This document shows, piece by piece, positions 7,497-16,339 of a stretch of 64,000 bases of DNA. The DNA comes from Halalkalibacterium ligniniphilum (lineage in GTDB: Bacteria; Bacillota; Bacilli; Bacillales; Bacillaceae_D), in NCBI RefSeq assembly GCF_000334155.1, contig NZ_ANNK01000091.1, forward strand, positions 62,001-126,000, given 5' to 3'. The position numbers and the translations under genes were made by a program. The notes beneath the pieces are model-generated. The model ran no database searches. It had not been told where the DNA came from and saw only the letters and a program-made list of their open reading frames with translations. Numbering within the stretch: position 1 is the stretch's first letter; each line of letters begins with the position of its first letter.

Positions 7497-8897
7497 ATGG
7501 CATCTATCGTACAAGAACTTTCAACGCTTTTTCCAAAAGAACGAATTGTGACAAACGAAACGATTTTAGAACAGCACAGCCGTGATGAGACTTACCATAC
7601 GCCTCATTTACCGGACGCAGTGTTTTTCGCACAAAATACGGAAGAAGTAATCCATCTCGTTAAATTTGCAAATGAAAAAAAGATTCCGATTGTGCCTTTT
7701 GGTTTAGGGTCCAGTTTAGAAGGGCATGTGATTCCTTATCAAGGAGGCATCTCCCTTGATATGTCACAAATGAATAAAGTATTAGAAATACGAGAACGAG
7801 ATTTTATTGTTAAAGTTCAGCCTGGGGTAACACGTACGCAATTAAACAAAGAATTAAAAAAATATGGCTTGTTCTTTCCAGTAGATCCAGGTGCAGACGC
7901 AACATTAGGAGGAATGGCTGCAACCAATGCAAGTGGAACAACTTCAGTTAGATATGGTATTATGCGTGACCAAGTGCGCGATCTAGAAATTGTATTAGCT
8001 GACGGTAATGTGATACATACAGGAGGTCTATCGGCTAAATCTTCATCAGGCTACAATTTAAATGGATTAATGGTCGGTTCAGAAGGAACACTTGGTGTCA
8101 TTACTGAGTTAACTTTACGTGTATATGGTATCCCTGAAGTAATTATGGCTGCCCGGGCAACATTTCCGACGATACAAGAAGCTGTTGATGCAGTTGTAGC
8201 GATCTTATCAGCTGGTATTCCAATGGCACGTATGGAGCTGGTTGATGCAAGATCGATTCAGCAGGCGAATCGATATATGGATTCATCCTTTGAAGAGCTT
8301 CCAACACTCTTCTTAGAGTTTCATGGCAATGAAGCAGGTTTACACCAAGATGTGACCTTTGCTCAGGAAATTTTACAAGATATGAACTGTGTGAACTTCG
8401 CTTTTGAAGCTGATTCGAAGGCACGAAATGAATTATGGGAGCTGCGACATAACTTAGCATACGCCTTTATTCATGGGTCACCAGGTAAAAAATTAATGGT
8501 TACAGATACAAGTGTCCCGATCAATGTACTACCTGAAGCAATTGCAGATACACGACAAGCCATTGAAAAGCTGCAATTTGATGCAGCGATTGTTGGGCAT
8601 GTTGGTGACGGCAACTATCACGTCTTAATGATGGTCGATCTTCAAAACGAAAAAGAAATCGAACAGGCAAAAATGTTAAATGATCATATTGTCAATTTTG
8701 CACTTTCAAAAGGCGGTACATGCACAGGTGAGCATGGTGTCGGTAGTGGAAAAACGAAATATCAATCACGAGAACATGGCTATGCCTACGAAGTTATGAA
8801 GCAGATAAAAAAAACGTTGGACCCAAATAATATTTTTAATCCAGGTAAAATTTTCACAGTAGAGGCTATGCACGAAAGGCGAACATCTAGTGACTAA
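7497..8897 (+). CDS. FAD-linked oxidase, GlcD / D-lactate dehydrogenase type
   Basis: This 466-residue protein of the vanillyl-alcohol-oxidase fold oxidises a 2-hydroxy acid such as glycolate or D-lactate, passing electrons to FAD and then a membrane or protein acceptor. Features visible: PP-loop FAD-binding domain (PFGLGSSLEGHVIPYQGG near residue 75, GADATLGGMAATNASGTTS near 135), a GSEGTLGVITELTLRVYG block, a C-terminal cap with VGHVGDGNYHVLMM, GTCTGEHGVGSGKTKY and the terminal NNIFNPGKIF. The start is ATG 7497 behind GAGGTG. No iron-sulphur partner (GlcF) is adjacent, so a stand-alone LDHD-like enzyme is likely. Exact substrate cannot be read from sequence. Confidence 0.85.
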   Translation: MASIVQELSTLFPKERIVTNETILEQHSRDETYHTPHLPDAVFFAQNTEEVIHLVKFANEKKIPIVPFGLGSSLEGHVIPYQGGISLDMSQMNKVLEIRERDFIVKVQPGVTRTQLNKELKKYGLFFPVDPGADATLGGMAATNASGTTSVRYGIMRDQVRDLEIVLADGNVIHTGGLSAKSSSGYNLNGLMVGSEGTLGVITELTLRVYGIPEVIMAARATFPTIQEAVDAVVAILSAGIPMARMELVDARSIQQANRYMDSSFEELPTLFLEFHGNEAGLHQDVTFAQEILQDMNCVNFAFEADSKARNELWELRHNLAYAFIHGSPGKKLMVTDTSVPINVLPEAIADTRQAIEKLQFDAAIVGHVGDGNYHVLMMVDLQNEKEIEQAKMLNDHIVNFALSKGGTCTGEHGVGSGKTKYQSREHGYAYEVMKQIKKTLDPNNIFNPGKIFTVEAMHERRTSSD

Positions 8898-9139
8898 AGC
8901 GCTGACCCTTCTAACGCTTGTCTCACAAGAGGCGCTGAAGTCACCCTGAGGCGCCTAAAGCTAAACAGCTTTAAGCTGCTATACCTTCTAAAATCGAGAT
9001 GTCCTTTTCAACAATCTATAGTGCATAAAAGAAGGTCGACCTCATAAGTAGAAAGTAACTTAGTACTAATGATAATATAGCTCTGTGTAATCGTCTTAGG
9101 AACTATTATATAAATACATAAGAGAGAGTTGATTCAATC

Positions 9140-9820
9140 ATGGTTGAAGGTACAGAGCTTTTTAAAAAAATTGCAGCTGAAAAGGCGGTTGACTATATAA
9201 AGGATGGAATGACGATTGGACTCGGTTCAGGTTCGACGATCTATTGGATGATTAAAAAGTTAAGTGAGCGCGTACAACAAGGCTTAAAGATTAAAGGGAT
9301 TCCCACATCGCGAAGAACAGAAATCTGGGCAAGGGAAGCTGGAATTCCGTTGACAAGCTTTGCTGAAATCAAGGAGCTGGATCTGGCAATTGATGGCGCA
9401 GATGAAGTTGATCCAAACTTTCACCTTACAAAAGGGGGAGGGGGATCTTTAGTGAGAGAAAAGATTGTCGATGTTTCTTCAAAGCAATTTATTGTTGTTG
9501 TCGATCAATCGAAGCTAGTTAACACATTAGGTGCATTTCCACTTCCTGTCGAAGTCGTTCCTTTTGGGTGTGAAGCAACTGCAGAAAAGCTTACAGCACT
9601 CCATGTAAAACCAATTCTAAGAATGAAGGACAATGAAATTTTTATATCTGATAATGGTAATTACATTTTAGATTGCCAATTCAACTCAATCTCAAATCCA
9701 AAGGCTCTCCATGAGCAAATAAAACGGCTAGTAGGTGTTGTCGAAACAGGACTTTTTGTCGGTATGGCAAATAAAATCATAGTTGGCGGAGAAAATGGTG
9801 TAGAGGTACTCGAAAAATAA
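9140..9820 (+). CDS. rpiA: Ribose-5-phosphate isomerase A
   Basis: This 226-residue cytosolic enzyme interconverts ribose 5-phosphate and ribulose 5-phosphate in the pentose phosphate pathway. Signature motifs: GLGSGSTIYWMIKKL near residue 25, DGADEVDPNFHLTKGGGGSL near 83 containing the active-site Asp pair, REKIV, and the C-terminal GLFVGMANKIIVGGENG. Length is typical. Many bacilli rely on RpiB, so an RpiA form is notable but not exceptional. The ribosome site (AGAGAG) is weak; ATG 9140 is the only sensible start. Transcribed alone. Confidence 0.93.
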   Translation: MVEGTELFKKIAAEKAVDYIKDGMTIGLGSGSTIYWMIKKLSERVQQGLKIKGIPTSRRTEIWAREAGIPLTSFAEIKELDLAIDGADEVDPNFHLTKGGGGSLVREKIVDVSSKQFIVVVDQSKLVNTLGAFPLPVEVVPFGCEATAEKLTALHVKPILRMKDNEIFISDNGNYILDCQFNSISNPKALHEQIKRLVGVVETGLFVGMANKIIVGGENGVEVLEK

Positions 9821-9925
9821 TTGTAATCCAAAAACTACATAGTCTGTCTAAATCTATTGCACAAATACAAATGATCCGATACGATAAGCGTTGAAGCAAA
9901 ATACATAGAGAAAAGAGGACAATAC

Positions 9926-10219
9926 ATGATAGACCATATCGTACTCGTTAAATTTGCAGAAACAACAACACCTGAACAATTACAAGAAGTTGTCGACCGA
10001 TTCAAAGCCTTAAAAAACCATCTAACTGGAATTGTTGATCTTCAAGCTGGCCTTAATTTGGCAGAAAAAAGCAAAGACTATCAAGTTGTATTGTCTGTTC
10101 GATTTGAAGATCAAGCTGCCCTTGAAGCGTATGGGCAAAACGAAGAGCATCAAGCCGTTGCTGCATACATAAAGGAAGTTGGGAGAATCGATAGTATTGG
10201 TGTAGATATTGAAATATAA
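9926..10219 (+). CDS. Dabb (stress-responsive A/B barrel) family protein
   Basis: This 97-residue single-domain protein has the ferredoxin-like Dabb pattern: MIDHIVLVKFAETTTPEQL at the N-terminus, a central LQAGLNLAEKSKDYQVVLSV strand pair, and AYGQNEEHQAVAAYIKEVG near the end. Members form dimeric alpha/beta barrels; some act as small-molecule cyclases or monooxygenases, many are uncharacterised. ATG 9926 follows AAAGAGGAC. A hairpin terminator follows within 45 bases. Precise role unknown. Confidence 0.8.
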   Translation: MIDHIVLVKFAETTTPEQLQEVVDRFKALKNHLTGIVDLQAGLNLAEKSKDYQVVLSVRFEDQAALEAYGQNEEHQAVAAYIKEVGRIDSIGVDIEI

Positions 10220-10229
10220 TCATTTGTAG

Positions 10230-10263
10230 AGCACCTAACAATCTTTTTGCTAGGTGCTTTTTA
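10230..10263 (+). terminator. Rho-independent terminator
   Basis: AGCACCTA and TAGGTGCT arms are followed by TTTTTAG, just downstream of the Dabb gene. Confidence 0.8.
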
Positions 10264-10400
10264 GTCTGAATTCCTCATTTGGTTTTATTGTCAAAGGAGC
10301 TTTAAAAAATGACCTTATGATACAGATTTCAGGCTTATTCTATTGTTATTCACCATTCTCATTGTTGTATGATATTTTTATCGTTAGGAGGGAATTGAAC

Positions 10401-10787
10401 ATGCTTAAAGAATTTAAAGAATTTGCGATGAAAGGCAACGTAATTGAGTTAGCAGTTGCTGTCATTATTGGGGCAGCCTTTGGCCGAATTGTCACCTCTC
10501 TAGTCGATGATATGATTATGCCTCTTATTGGATTGTTAGTTGGTGGAATCGATTTTAATCATTTACAAATTGAAGTTGGGAATGCGGTTGTAAAGTATGG
10601 CACGTTCATGCAATCGATTGTTGACTTTGTCATTGTTGCATTTTCGATTTTCTTGTTTGTCAGATTTATTAACAAGTTTAAAAAGAAAGAAGAAATAAAA
10701 GAAGAGACAAAACCAACTTTAACAACAGAGGAACAGCTACTAACAGAAATCCGGGATTTGCTAAAAACACAAGCAGAACATAAGTAA
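10401..10787 (+). CDS. mscL: Large-conductance mechanosensitive channel MscL
   Basis: This 128-residue membrane protein opens at high membrane tension to release solutes during hypo-osmotic shock. Visible: amphipathic N-terminus [22 protein letters not shown]1 with [18 protein letters not shown], the loop, TM2 ([18 protein letters not shown]) and a charged cytoplasmic helix with KKKEEIKEE and LLTEIRDLL. The start is ATG 10401 behind TAGGAGGGAA; the frame is open upstream to 10254 but lacks support. A hairpin follows the stop. Confidence 0.95.
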   Translation: MLKEFKEFAMKGNVIELAVAVIIGAAFGRIVTSLVDDMIMPLIGLLVGGIDFNHLQIEVGNAVVKYGTFMQSIVDFVIVAFSIFLFVRFINKFKKKEEIKEETKPTLTTEEQLLTEIRDLLKTQAEHK

Positions 10788-10798
10788 GCATGTATACA

Positions 10799-10831
10799 GC
10801 CTGAGACTAAATGATTAGTCCCAGGTTTTTT
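10799..10831 (+). terminator. Terminator after mscL
   Basis: CCTGAGACTAA pairs imperfectly with TTAGTCCCAGG, followed by six T. Confidence 0.7.
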
Positions 10832-11280
10832 ATTTACTCTAAATAGGGTTTTTATTTTCAAAAGAACGGTTTCTTCTGGTGACATTGTTCAAAGTATCGA
10901 TAATAGTCATATGTCAATTAACATTAGAGACATTTCAAAAGGTAGAGGGGAGCATTCCTGCATTAGATCCTCACATGCTGTTGCCTTCATCCATAGAGAA
11001 TTTATAACGGTTATTTTCCAAGTTTCAACTGACTTTTATTATACAAACCATACGCAACTTACATTTCATACAAATTTTAGCTTTTTGTTAAAAAAGGAAT
11101 ATTTTTCTTTGTGTCGAAGAATTGTAACAACCAAAGTTTAATGATTTAGGGAGGTTATAAAAAATGGATTAGCAAATCGGCAATAACAAGCTGAATAGTT
11201 TCTGAAGGTGCATGTATAAAAAATCTGTATGGTGACAATTGAAGTAGAGAATCTATAAAAAATTCCTATTACTACTTAGA
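10832..11280. other. Gene-free interval
   Basis: I find no credible gene here. A 76-codon frame at 10911-11141 lacks a ribosome site and protein-like composition. At about 11150 a GGGAGG is followed by ATG-GAT-TAG, a dead start. The sequence is AT-rich. Confidence 0.5.
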
Positions 11281-11284
11281 TTTT

Positions 11285-11299
11285 CTATTTTGTATAATG
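11285..11299. promoter_or_regulatory. Candidate LysR-type site upstream of ubiX-like gene
   Basis: CTATTTTGTATAATG resembles the palindrome at 15307-15321 (upstream of lysR) and the site at 12037-12051. It contains a TATAAT (11293-11298), so binding could act on the promoter. Confidence 0.35.
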
Positions 11300-11370
11300 C
11301 TAAGTAAAGTAATGATTCTTTTGAAAATATTGGGACAGTAAGACAAAATCAAGAAAAAAGGGGATTGTAT

Positions 11371-11952
11371 ATGAGAATCATTGTAGGAATATCAGGAGCG
11401 ACTGGTGCTATTTTTGGGATTCGAATGTTAGAAGCTCTTCGTTCAGTTGGTGTAGAGACTCATCTTGTGATCTCAAAATGGGCAGAAGTGACGATTAAGT
11501 TAGAAACGGATTATTCAATTGATGATGTTAAAAGCCTGGCGACAGTCGTACACGGATCAATGAATCAAGCTGCTTCGATTTCCAGTGGATCATTTCGTGT
11601 GGACGGGATGATTATTGCGCCATGTAGTATGAAAACGTTAGCTTCAATAAGAGCGGGAATGGCTGATGGTCTTCTTGGAAGAGCTGCAGATGTTATGTTG
11701 AAAGAAAGAAAAAAGCTTGTCCTTTTAACACGAGAGACTCCATTAAGTGCTATTCACTTAGAAAATATGTTGGGCTTGTCAAGAATGGGCGTTACAATTA
11801 TTCCACCAGTGCCCGCTTTTTATAATCATCCGAAAAGTATAGATGATATTGTTAATCATATTGTAGCTAGAACACTGGACCAGTTTGATATTGATAATTC
11901 ACTGACAAAACGATGGAAAGAAAACAACGTGAAGAAAATAAATCTCATTTAA
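11371..11952 (+). CDS. UbiX-type flavin prenyltransferase
   Basis: This 193-residue flavoprotein joins a dimethylallyl group to FMN, giving the prenylated FMN that UbiD-type decarboxylases need. Family motifs: GISGATGAIFGIRMLEALR at the N-terminus, PCSMKTLASIRAGMADGLLG near residue 88, RAADVMLKERKKLVLLTRETPLS and a C-terminal basic tail. ATG 11371 is chosen from AAAAAAGGGG seven bases upstream; a TTG at 11365 is too close. It is the first gene of an aromatic-acid cluster whose UbiD partner lies at 18854, matching the BsdB/BsdC pairing in B. subtilis, though here they are separated by transporter and oxygenase genes. Confidence 0.9.
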   Translation: MRIIVGISGATGAIFGIRMLEALRSVGVETHLVISKWAEVTIKLETDYSIDDVKSLATVVHGSMNQAASISSGSFRVDGMIIAPCSMKTLASIRAGMADGLLGRAADVMLKERKKLVLLTRETPLSAIHLENMLGLSRMGVTIIPPVPAFYNHPKSIDDIVNHIVARTLDQFDIDNSLTKRWKENNVKKINLI

Positions 11953-12036
11953 GAACAAATTAATGTTATTAACCGACTTTAATTAATAGGAATTTTCTAA
12001 TTATCAGTTTAATTCATGTCTATTAATAAAATAAAT

Positions 12037-12051
12037 CTATTTTACAAATTG
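12037..12051. promoter_or_regulatory. Candidate LysR-type site upstream of TRAP transporter
   Basis: CTATTTTACAAATTG matches the reverse complement of the palindrome at 15307-15321 in 13 of 15 positions. Confidence 0.4.
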
Positions 12052-12144
12052 AATTTATCTAAGTAAGCTTTAAATAATCGGAAAAGTCATAAAATTTATT
12101 ATTTTTAAAATTGATATGGCGTGTTTTTTCTTTTTTCATCAAAA

Positions 12145-12158
12145 TGATAGCGCATACA
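12145..12158. promoter_or_regulatory. Possible cre (CcpA) site
   Basis: TGATAGCGCATACA matches the catabolite-response consensus TGWAANCGNTNWCA at 12 of 14 positions. It lies 71 bases before the likely TRAP lipoprotein start, a sensible location for catabolite repression of a catabolic operon. Confidence 0.35.
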
Positions 12159-12228
12159 TTTTTGATGGAAATGCATTTATAATGCCAAAAACTTGAAAGT
12201 TAAAAATGAAAGAGAGGAGATGGTGGTT

Positions 12229-13302
12229 TTGGTGGTCAAGAGAAATTATTGGTTGGTCGTAGGAACAATATTAATTTTTAGTTTGTTTTTAAGCGCTTGT
12301 GGTTCAAATTCAAGTGGGCTTCAATCGAATGGAGGAACTCCGGGAGAAGCAACAAGCTCTTCAAACGGAGATAGTCCACAAACTACGGTCCGAATAGGAA
12401 CCTCTAGTTCAGGAAGTCCTTTTTACACAGTAGGAGTTGGCCTTTCCAATATTATTACCAAGCATGACCCTTCATTTAATATGACGGTAGAACCTGTAGG
12501 GGGCTCGCATCCTAATGTTTTTGCTTTACAAAATGACCGTGTGGATTTTGCAATTACGAATTCGCTTGCTTCTTATGACGGTTATAACGGTATCCCACCA
12601 TTTGAAAGCTCGGTTGATGTTCGGCTTGTTGCACAAGGTCAGGCTTCGATTAGGCAGCTCATCGTCCGAAAAGATTCTGGGATCGAAAGTCCTAGTGATT
12701 TAAAAGGAAAAACAATTATCGGACAACGCCCAGCCATGCCTGAAATCGAACAAATTATGTATGCGCTCCTAGATTCATATGGAATTTCAAAAGATGACGT
12801 TAATATTATTTCTACAACTGATTCTCCAGAGGTCATTGAAGCTCTTGAACTAGGTAGTGTAGATGGTGCATTATTCCCAGCGAGTTTAAATGCACCAACT
12901 TTGTCTGAGATTTTTTCGGATGATGAGTTTAAGTTGATTTCCGTTGATGAAGATAAGCTAGATTCGATTTTAGAGCCTTTACCTGAAGCGATTCAAAAAT
13001 TTGTTATTCCAAGTGGCACATACCCAAATCAAGATAGCGATGTGTTCGCATTCGCACTAAACGCGTATTTGGTAGCACAAGGAGAGTTGCCAGATGAAAT
13101 GGTCTACCGTTTAACGAAAACAATGTTTGATAACTATGAAGAATTTACTACCATTCATAATTCTGCAAAAGACTGGACGATTGAGAACTCCCTTACCGAA
13201 CCTGTCATCCCTTTTCATCCAGGAGCCATTCAGTACTATAAAGAAGTTAATGCTTGGAATAATGAGATAGAAGAGCTACAACAAAGCTTAGAAAATCATT
13301 AA
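12229..13302 (+). CDS. TAXI-family TRAP transporter solute-binding lipoprotein
   Basis: This is an extracytoplasmic substrate-binding protein of about 357 residues for a TRAP importer. It has a lipoprotein signal with hydrophobic stretch WLVVGTILIFSLFLSACG (lipobox LSAC), a Ser/Gly-rich linker, then the TAXI domain: TVRIGTSSSGSPFYTVGVGL, VEPVGGSHPNVFALQNDRVD, and DLKGKTIIGQRP. The start is uncertain: AGGAG at 12215-12219 best fits TTG 12229, but ATG 12220 or GTG 12232 are possible. It pairs with the fused permease 40 bases downstream. TAXI systems import dicarboxylates, aromatic acids or similar anions; cluster content favours an aromatic acid. Confidence 0.88.
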   Translation: MVVKRNYWLVVGTILIFSLFLSACGSNSSGLQSNGGTPGEATSSSNGDSPQTTVRIGTSSSGSPFYTVGVGLSNIITKHDPSFNMTVEPVGGSHPNVFALQNDRVDFAITNSLASYDGYNGIPPFESSVDVRLVAQGQASIRQLIVRKDSGIESPSDLKGKTIIGQRPAMPEIEQIMYALLDSYGISKDDVNIISTTDSPEVIEALELGSVDGALFPASLNAPTLSEIFSDDEFKLISVDEDKLDSILEPLPEAIQKFVIPSGTYPNQDSDVFAFALNAYLVAQGELPDEMVYRLTKTMFDNYEEFTTIHNSAKDWTIENSLTEPVIPFHPGAIQYYKEVNAWNNEIEELQQSLENH

Positions 13303-13341
13303 ACTGACATTTACAATTTTGTATAGAAAGGGTGAAATAAA

Positions 13342-15243
13342 GTGCAACGTTCTACTCTTTTATTATGGATTTCAACCATTATCGGGATTTATCATATTAT
13401 AATTGCAGGTCAATTCCTACCAAGATTCGGCTTCTTTATCCCCACGCAAATCCAACTTGCGATTAGCTTGTCCTGTGCTCTCCTGATTATTTTCATTCTT
13501 TTTCGAGCAAGTAAAAAAAATAACAATGATCGAATTCCATTTTATGACTATTTGTTAATTGGAATGGTATTAGTTAGCTTAGGTTATGTTATCTTTTTTT
13601 ATGAAAAAATTTTACAGTACAGTCAATTCGGATTTCTTGATACGACTGGAATAATTTTAGCTTTATTTATAAGCATTCCGTTACTTGAAGCGGTTCGAAG
13701 AAAAACTGGTTGGGTATTTCCAATCCTAATTCTTACATTAGTCAGTATCACCATCTTCCAAAAGTACCTACCAGGTATTTTATATGGCCAAGGCTATTCG
13801 ATTGACCGATTGTTATATAGTGCTTATGTAGGAAGTAGTGGTATTTTTGGTCTCCCTCTAAATGTTGCAGCGTCAATCTTAATCATTTTCCTTATCTTTG
13901 GGGCATTATTGGAACGAGCTGGGGCTGGTAAATGGTTTATGGATATTGCTCTTGCTCTAACTGGTTGGTCTAAAGGAGGTCCAGCAAAGGCATCCGTCGT
14001 TTCGAGTGCTTTATTTGGCTCCATTTCTGGATCACCTTCTGGAAATGTAGCAACAACAGGTATCATTACAATCCCTCTCATGAAAAAAATAGGCTACACA
14101 CCCAAATTCGCTGCTGCCGTAGAAGCTACTTCTTCTACTGGAGGTCAATTTCTGCCCCCAGTAATGGGTGCCATTGCGTTTGTAATGGCCGAGTGGATTG
14201 GTGTGCCTTACTCACAAATTGCGATTGCCGCATTAATTCCAGCATTACTATATTTCTTAATTGTGTTTGTATCCGTCCATTTACAAGCCTACAAAGAGGG
14301 AATACCGTCTTTACCAAAAAAACAATTACCTAATTTTTGGAAATCATTCACTGAAGGATGGTTTTACTTAGTTCCGATTATCGCCTTAATCTATTTTCTC
14401 ATCATTCAAGAATATAGTCCAGCAATGTCAGGTATCTATTCTTTGCCGTTTTTAATCGGTTGTAGCTTTTTAGCAAAAGATCGAAAATATTGGCTGTTGC
14501 CTAAAAACATCATGCTTTCTTTCCAAACCGCTGTTAAAAGTTGGGTACTTGTTGCTGCAATAACTGCAGCAGTGGGAATCATGGTAGGTGCATTAGAATT
14601 AAGTGGTGTAGGGATTAAATTTTCACAATTCATTATTGATGTTTCAGGTGGAAACCTAATACTCACCTTAGTACTTGTAGGATTAGGAAGTCTCATTTTA
14701 GGCATGGGCTTAGATTCCATTCCGGCATATATCACATTAGCCACATTAATTGCTCCAGCGTTAATTCAATTAGGAATCCCAGATCTTAGTGCACATCTTT
14801 TTATTATTTATTGGGGTTTAGCGTCTTTTATCACACCACCTGTTTGTATTGCAGTATTCGTTGCGTGTGGTCTTAGTGGAAGTAAAGTCTGGGAGACTGG
14901 TGGAGAGGCAATACGATTAGGAATCGCCGCTTACCTTATTCCTTTTGCTTTTATATTCAGTCCAGGACTTTTACTGCAAGGCACCGTCACGGAAATTACA
15001 TTAGCGACAATTACAGCAGTTACTGGGGCAGTCCTGTTAGCTTGTAGTATTCGGGGATATGCGCTAAAAAGTATGAATATTCTCGAGAGAATTTTTATTG
15101 GGATTGCAGGAGTATTATTGATAGGACCAAGTACTTTATTTGCAGTGATTGGCTTTGGGATAGGTGTTACTGTTTTGTTATGGCAATGGTTCAATAAAGT
15201 GAAATATAGTTCTGAACAACTGAATAGCGATCTGCCAAGCTAA
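13342..15243 (+). CDS. TRAP transporter permease, fused 4TM/12TM (DctQM-type), TAXI-associated
   Basis: This 633-residue polytopic protein combines the small (DctQ-like) and large (DctM-like) TRAP subunits, typical of TAXI systems. The N-terminal region has about four to five membrane helices. The large domain carries SALFGSISGSPSGNVATTG and EATSSTGGQFLPPVMGAIAF, and a second repeat with GLGSLILGMGLDSIPAYITL and YWGLASFITPPVCIAVF. GTG 13342 follows AAAGGGTG. It works with the preceding lipoprotein to drive Na+- or H+-coupled uptake. Co-transcribed with it. Confidence 0.93.
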   Translation: MQRSTLLLWISTIIGIYHIIIAGQFLPRFGFFIPTQIQLAISLSCALLIIFILFRASKKNNNDRIPFYDYLLIGMVLVSLGYVIFFYEKILQYSQFGFLDTTGIILALFISIPLLEAVRRKTGWVFPILILTLVSITIFQKYLPGILYGQGYSIDRLLYSAYVGSSGIFGLPLNVAASILIIFLIFGALLERAGAGKWFMDIALALTGWSKGGPAKASVVSSALFGSISGSPSGNVATTGIITIPLMKKIGYTPKFAAAVEATSSTGGQFLPPVMGAIAFVMAEWIGVPYSQIAIAALIPALLYFLIVFVSVHLQAYKEGIPSLPKKQLPNFWKSFTEGWFYLVPIIALIYFLIIQEYSPAMSGIYSLPFLIGCSFLAKDRKYWLLPKNIMLSFQTAVKSWVLVAAITAAVGIMVGALELSGVGIKFSQFIIDVSGGNLILTLVLVGLGSLILGMGLDSIPAYITLATLIAPALIQLGIPDLSAHLFIIYWGLASFITPPVCIAVFVACGLSGSKVWETGGEAIRLGIAAYLIPFAFIFSPGLLLQGTVTEITLATITAVTGAVLLACSIRGYALKSMNILERIFIGIAGVLLIGPSTLFAVIGFGIGVTVLLWQWFNKVKYSSEQLNSDLPS

Positions 15244-15306
15244 AACTACTTTTTTGTGATAATGCCTAAATCCAATGAACCAGTTCATCTGTCTAATAGA
15301 TATTTT

Positions 15307-15321
15307 CTATTTGTAAAATAG
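15307..15321. promoter_or_regulatory. Palindrome upstream of lysR, candidate autoregulatory site
   Basis: CTATTTGTAAAATAG lies within a larger imperfect repeat (TTTTCTATTT...AAAATAGAGAAAA) 60-75 bases before the regulator start. It has the T-N11-A layout expected for LysR proteins. Confidence 0.45.
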
Positions 15322-15380
15322 AGAAAATTTAAATACAATAATAAAAAGAATATTTAAAATTTTTAGACCTAAGGGGACAG

Positions 15381-16298
15381 GTGAACGATTTGGATTTAAA
15401 AAATGTTTATACCTTTGTAACTGTTACAAGAGAAATGAGTTTTGCTCAAGCTTCTCATGTCCTTCATTTAAGTCAGCCATCTGTAACTGCACGAATCCAA
15501 AGCTTAGAACAAGAATTAGGTAAATCACTTTTTATTCGTAGTAAGCGCTCGATTCAATTGACAAAAGAAGGAGAAGTCTTTCTTCCTTACGCATTAGAAT
15601 TATTAGAAATTGAAAGTGAGGCGAAGGAAAAGCTATATAGTCTAACCGACACATTAGAAGGAAAAGTCTCGATTGGAGCTACAGCTCTTTGGTCAGTTTA
15701 TATTCTCCCATCGATCTTAGGAGATATTCTCAAGAAATACCCTGGAATCGAAGTGAAGGTGTTAACGGGTAATACTGTTCAAATCTCAGAGATGCTTACG
15801 CAAAATCAAGTCGACATTGGGCTGGTCTCGTCTAAAGTGAAAAAACAGGGAGTATGTGAGCATCGACTGTCAGAATATGAATTGGCAGTCGTATGTAGTC
15901 CAGAGCATTCATTTGCATCAAGAGTGATTGAAGTTGACGAATTATTAAGAGCCCCAATGGTTACGTATCAGCAAAAATCGGATGCCTGGACTAAGATTCG
16001 AAAAATTTATTCTGAATTTGGTGCTACTCCAAATGTCGTCATGGAATTAAATCAAATTGAAGCAGCAAAGCAAATGGTTAGCAGCTCACCATGTATTTGT
16101 ATCCTACCAATCATCAGTGTCGAGAAGGAGTTGGAAAAAGGACTGCTAAAAAAGGTAGAAGTCAACAATTTACCTCCTATTATTGAAAAATTAAGCATGA
16201 TTTCGTTAGAAAAAAAGGAGTCCTATCAAGTCATTAAAATACTTATGGACATCATTCAACGAAAAATAAGAAGTAAACGTACTCAAGAAATTAATTAA
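15381..16298 (+). CDS. LysR-family transcriptional regulator
   Basis: This 305-residue protein has an N-terminal winged HTH (FAQASHVLHLSQPSVTARIQ, residues about 20-39, then LEQELGKSLFIRSKRSIQLT) and a periplasmic-binding-like effector domain (GKVSIGATALWSVYILPSIL, QNQVDIGLVSS). It probably senses the imported acid or an intermediate and controls the ubiX, transporter and Rieske-to-UbiD genes. It is in the same direction between the transporter and Rieske genes. GTG 15381 follows AGGGGACAG. The most similar functional group (CysL/YtlI-like or CbbR-like) cannot be fixed by eye. Confidence 0.9.
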   Translation: MNDLDLKNVYTFVTVTREMSFAQASHVLHLSQPSVTARIQSLEQELGKSLFIRSKRSIQLTKEGEVFLPYALELLEIESEAKEKLYSLTDTLEGKVSIGATALWSVYILPSILGDILKKYPGIEVKVLTGNTVQISEMLTQNQVDIGLVSSKVKKQGVCEHRLSEYELAVVCSPEHSFASRVIEVDELLRAPMVTYQQKSDAWTKIRKIYSEFGATPNVVMELNQIEAAKQMVSSSPCICILPIISVEKELEKGLLKKVEVNNLPPIIEKLSMISLEKKESYQVIKILMDIIQRKIRSKRTQEIN

Positions 16299-16339
16299 AT
16301 TTTTACAATTATCCACAAAAATATGAGGAGGAGAAAAAT

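Noticed and set aside
10911-11141. 76-codon plus-strand frame
   Set aside because: No ribosome site and no protein-like pattern.
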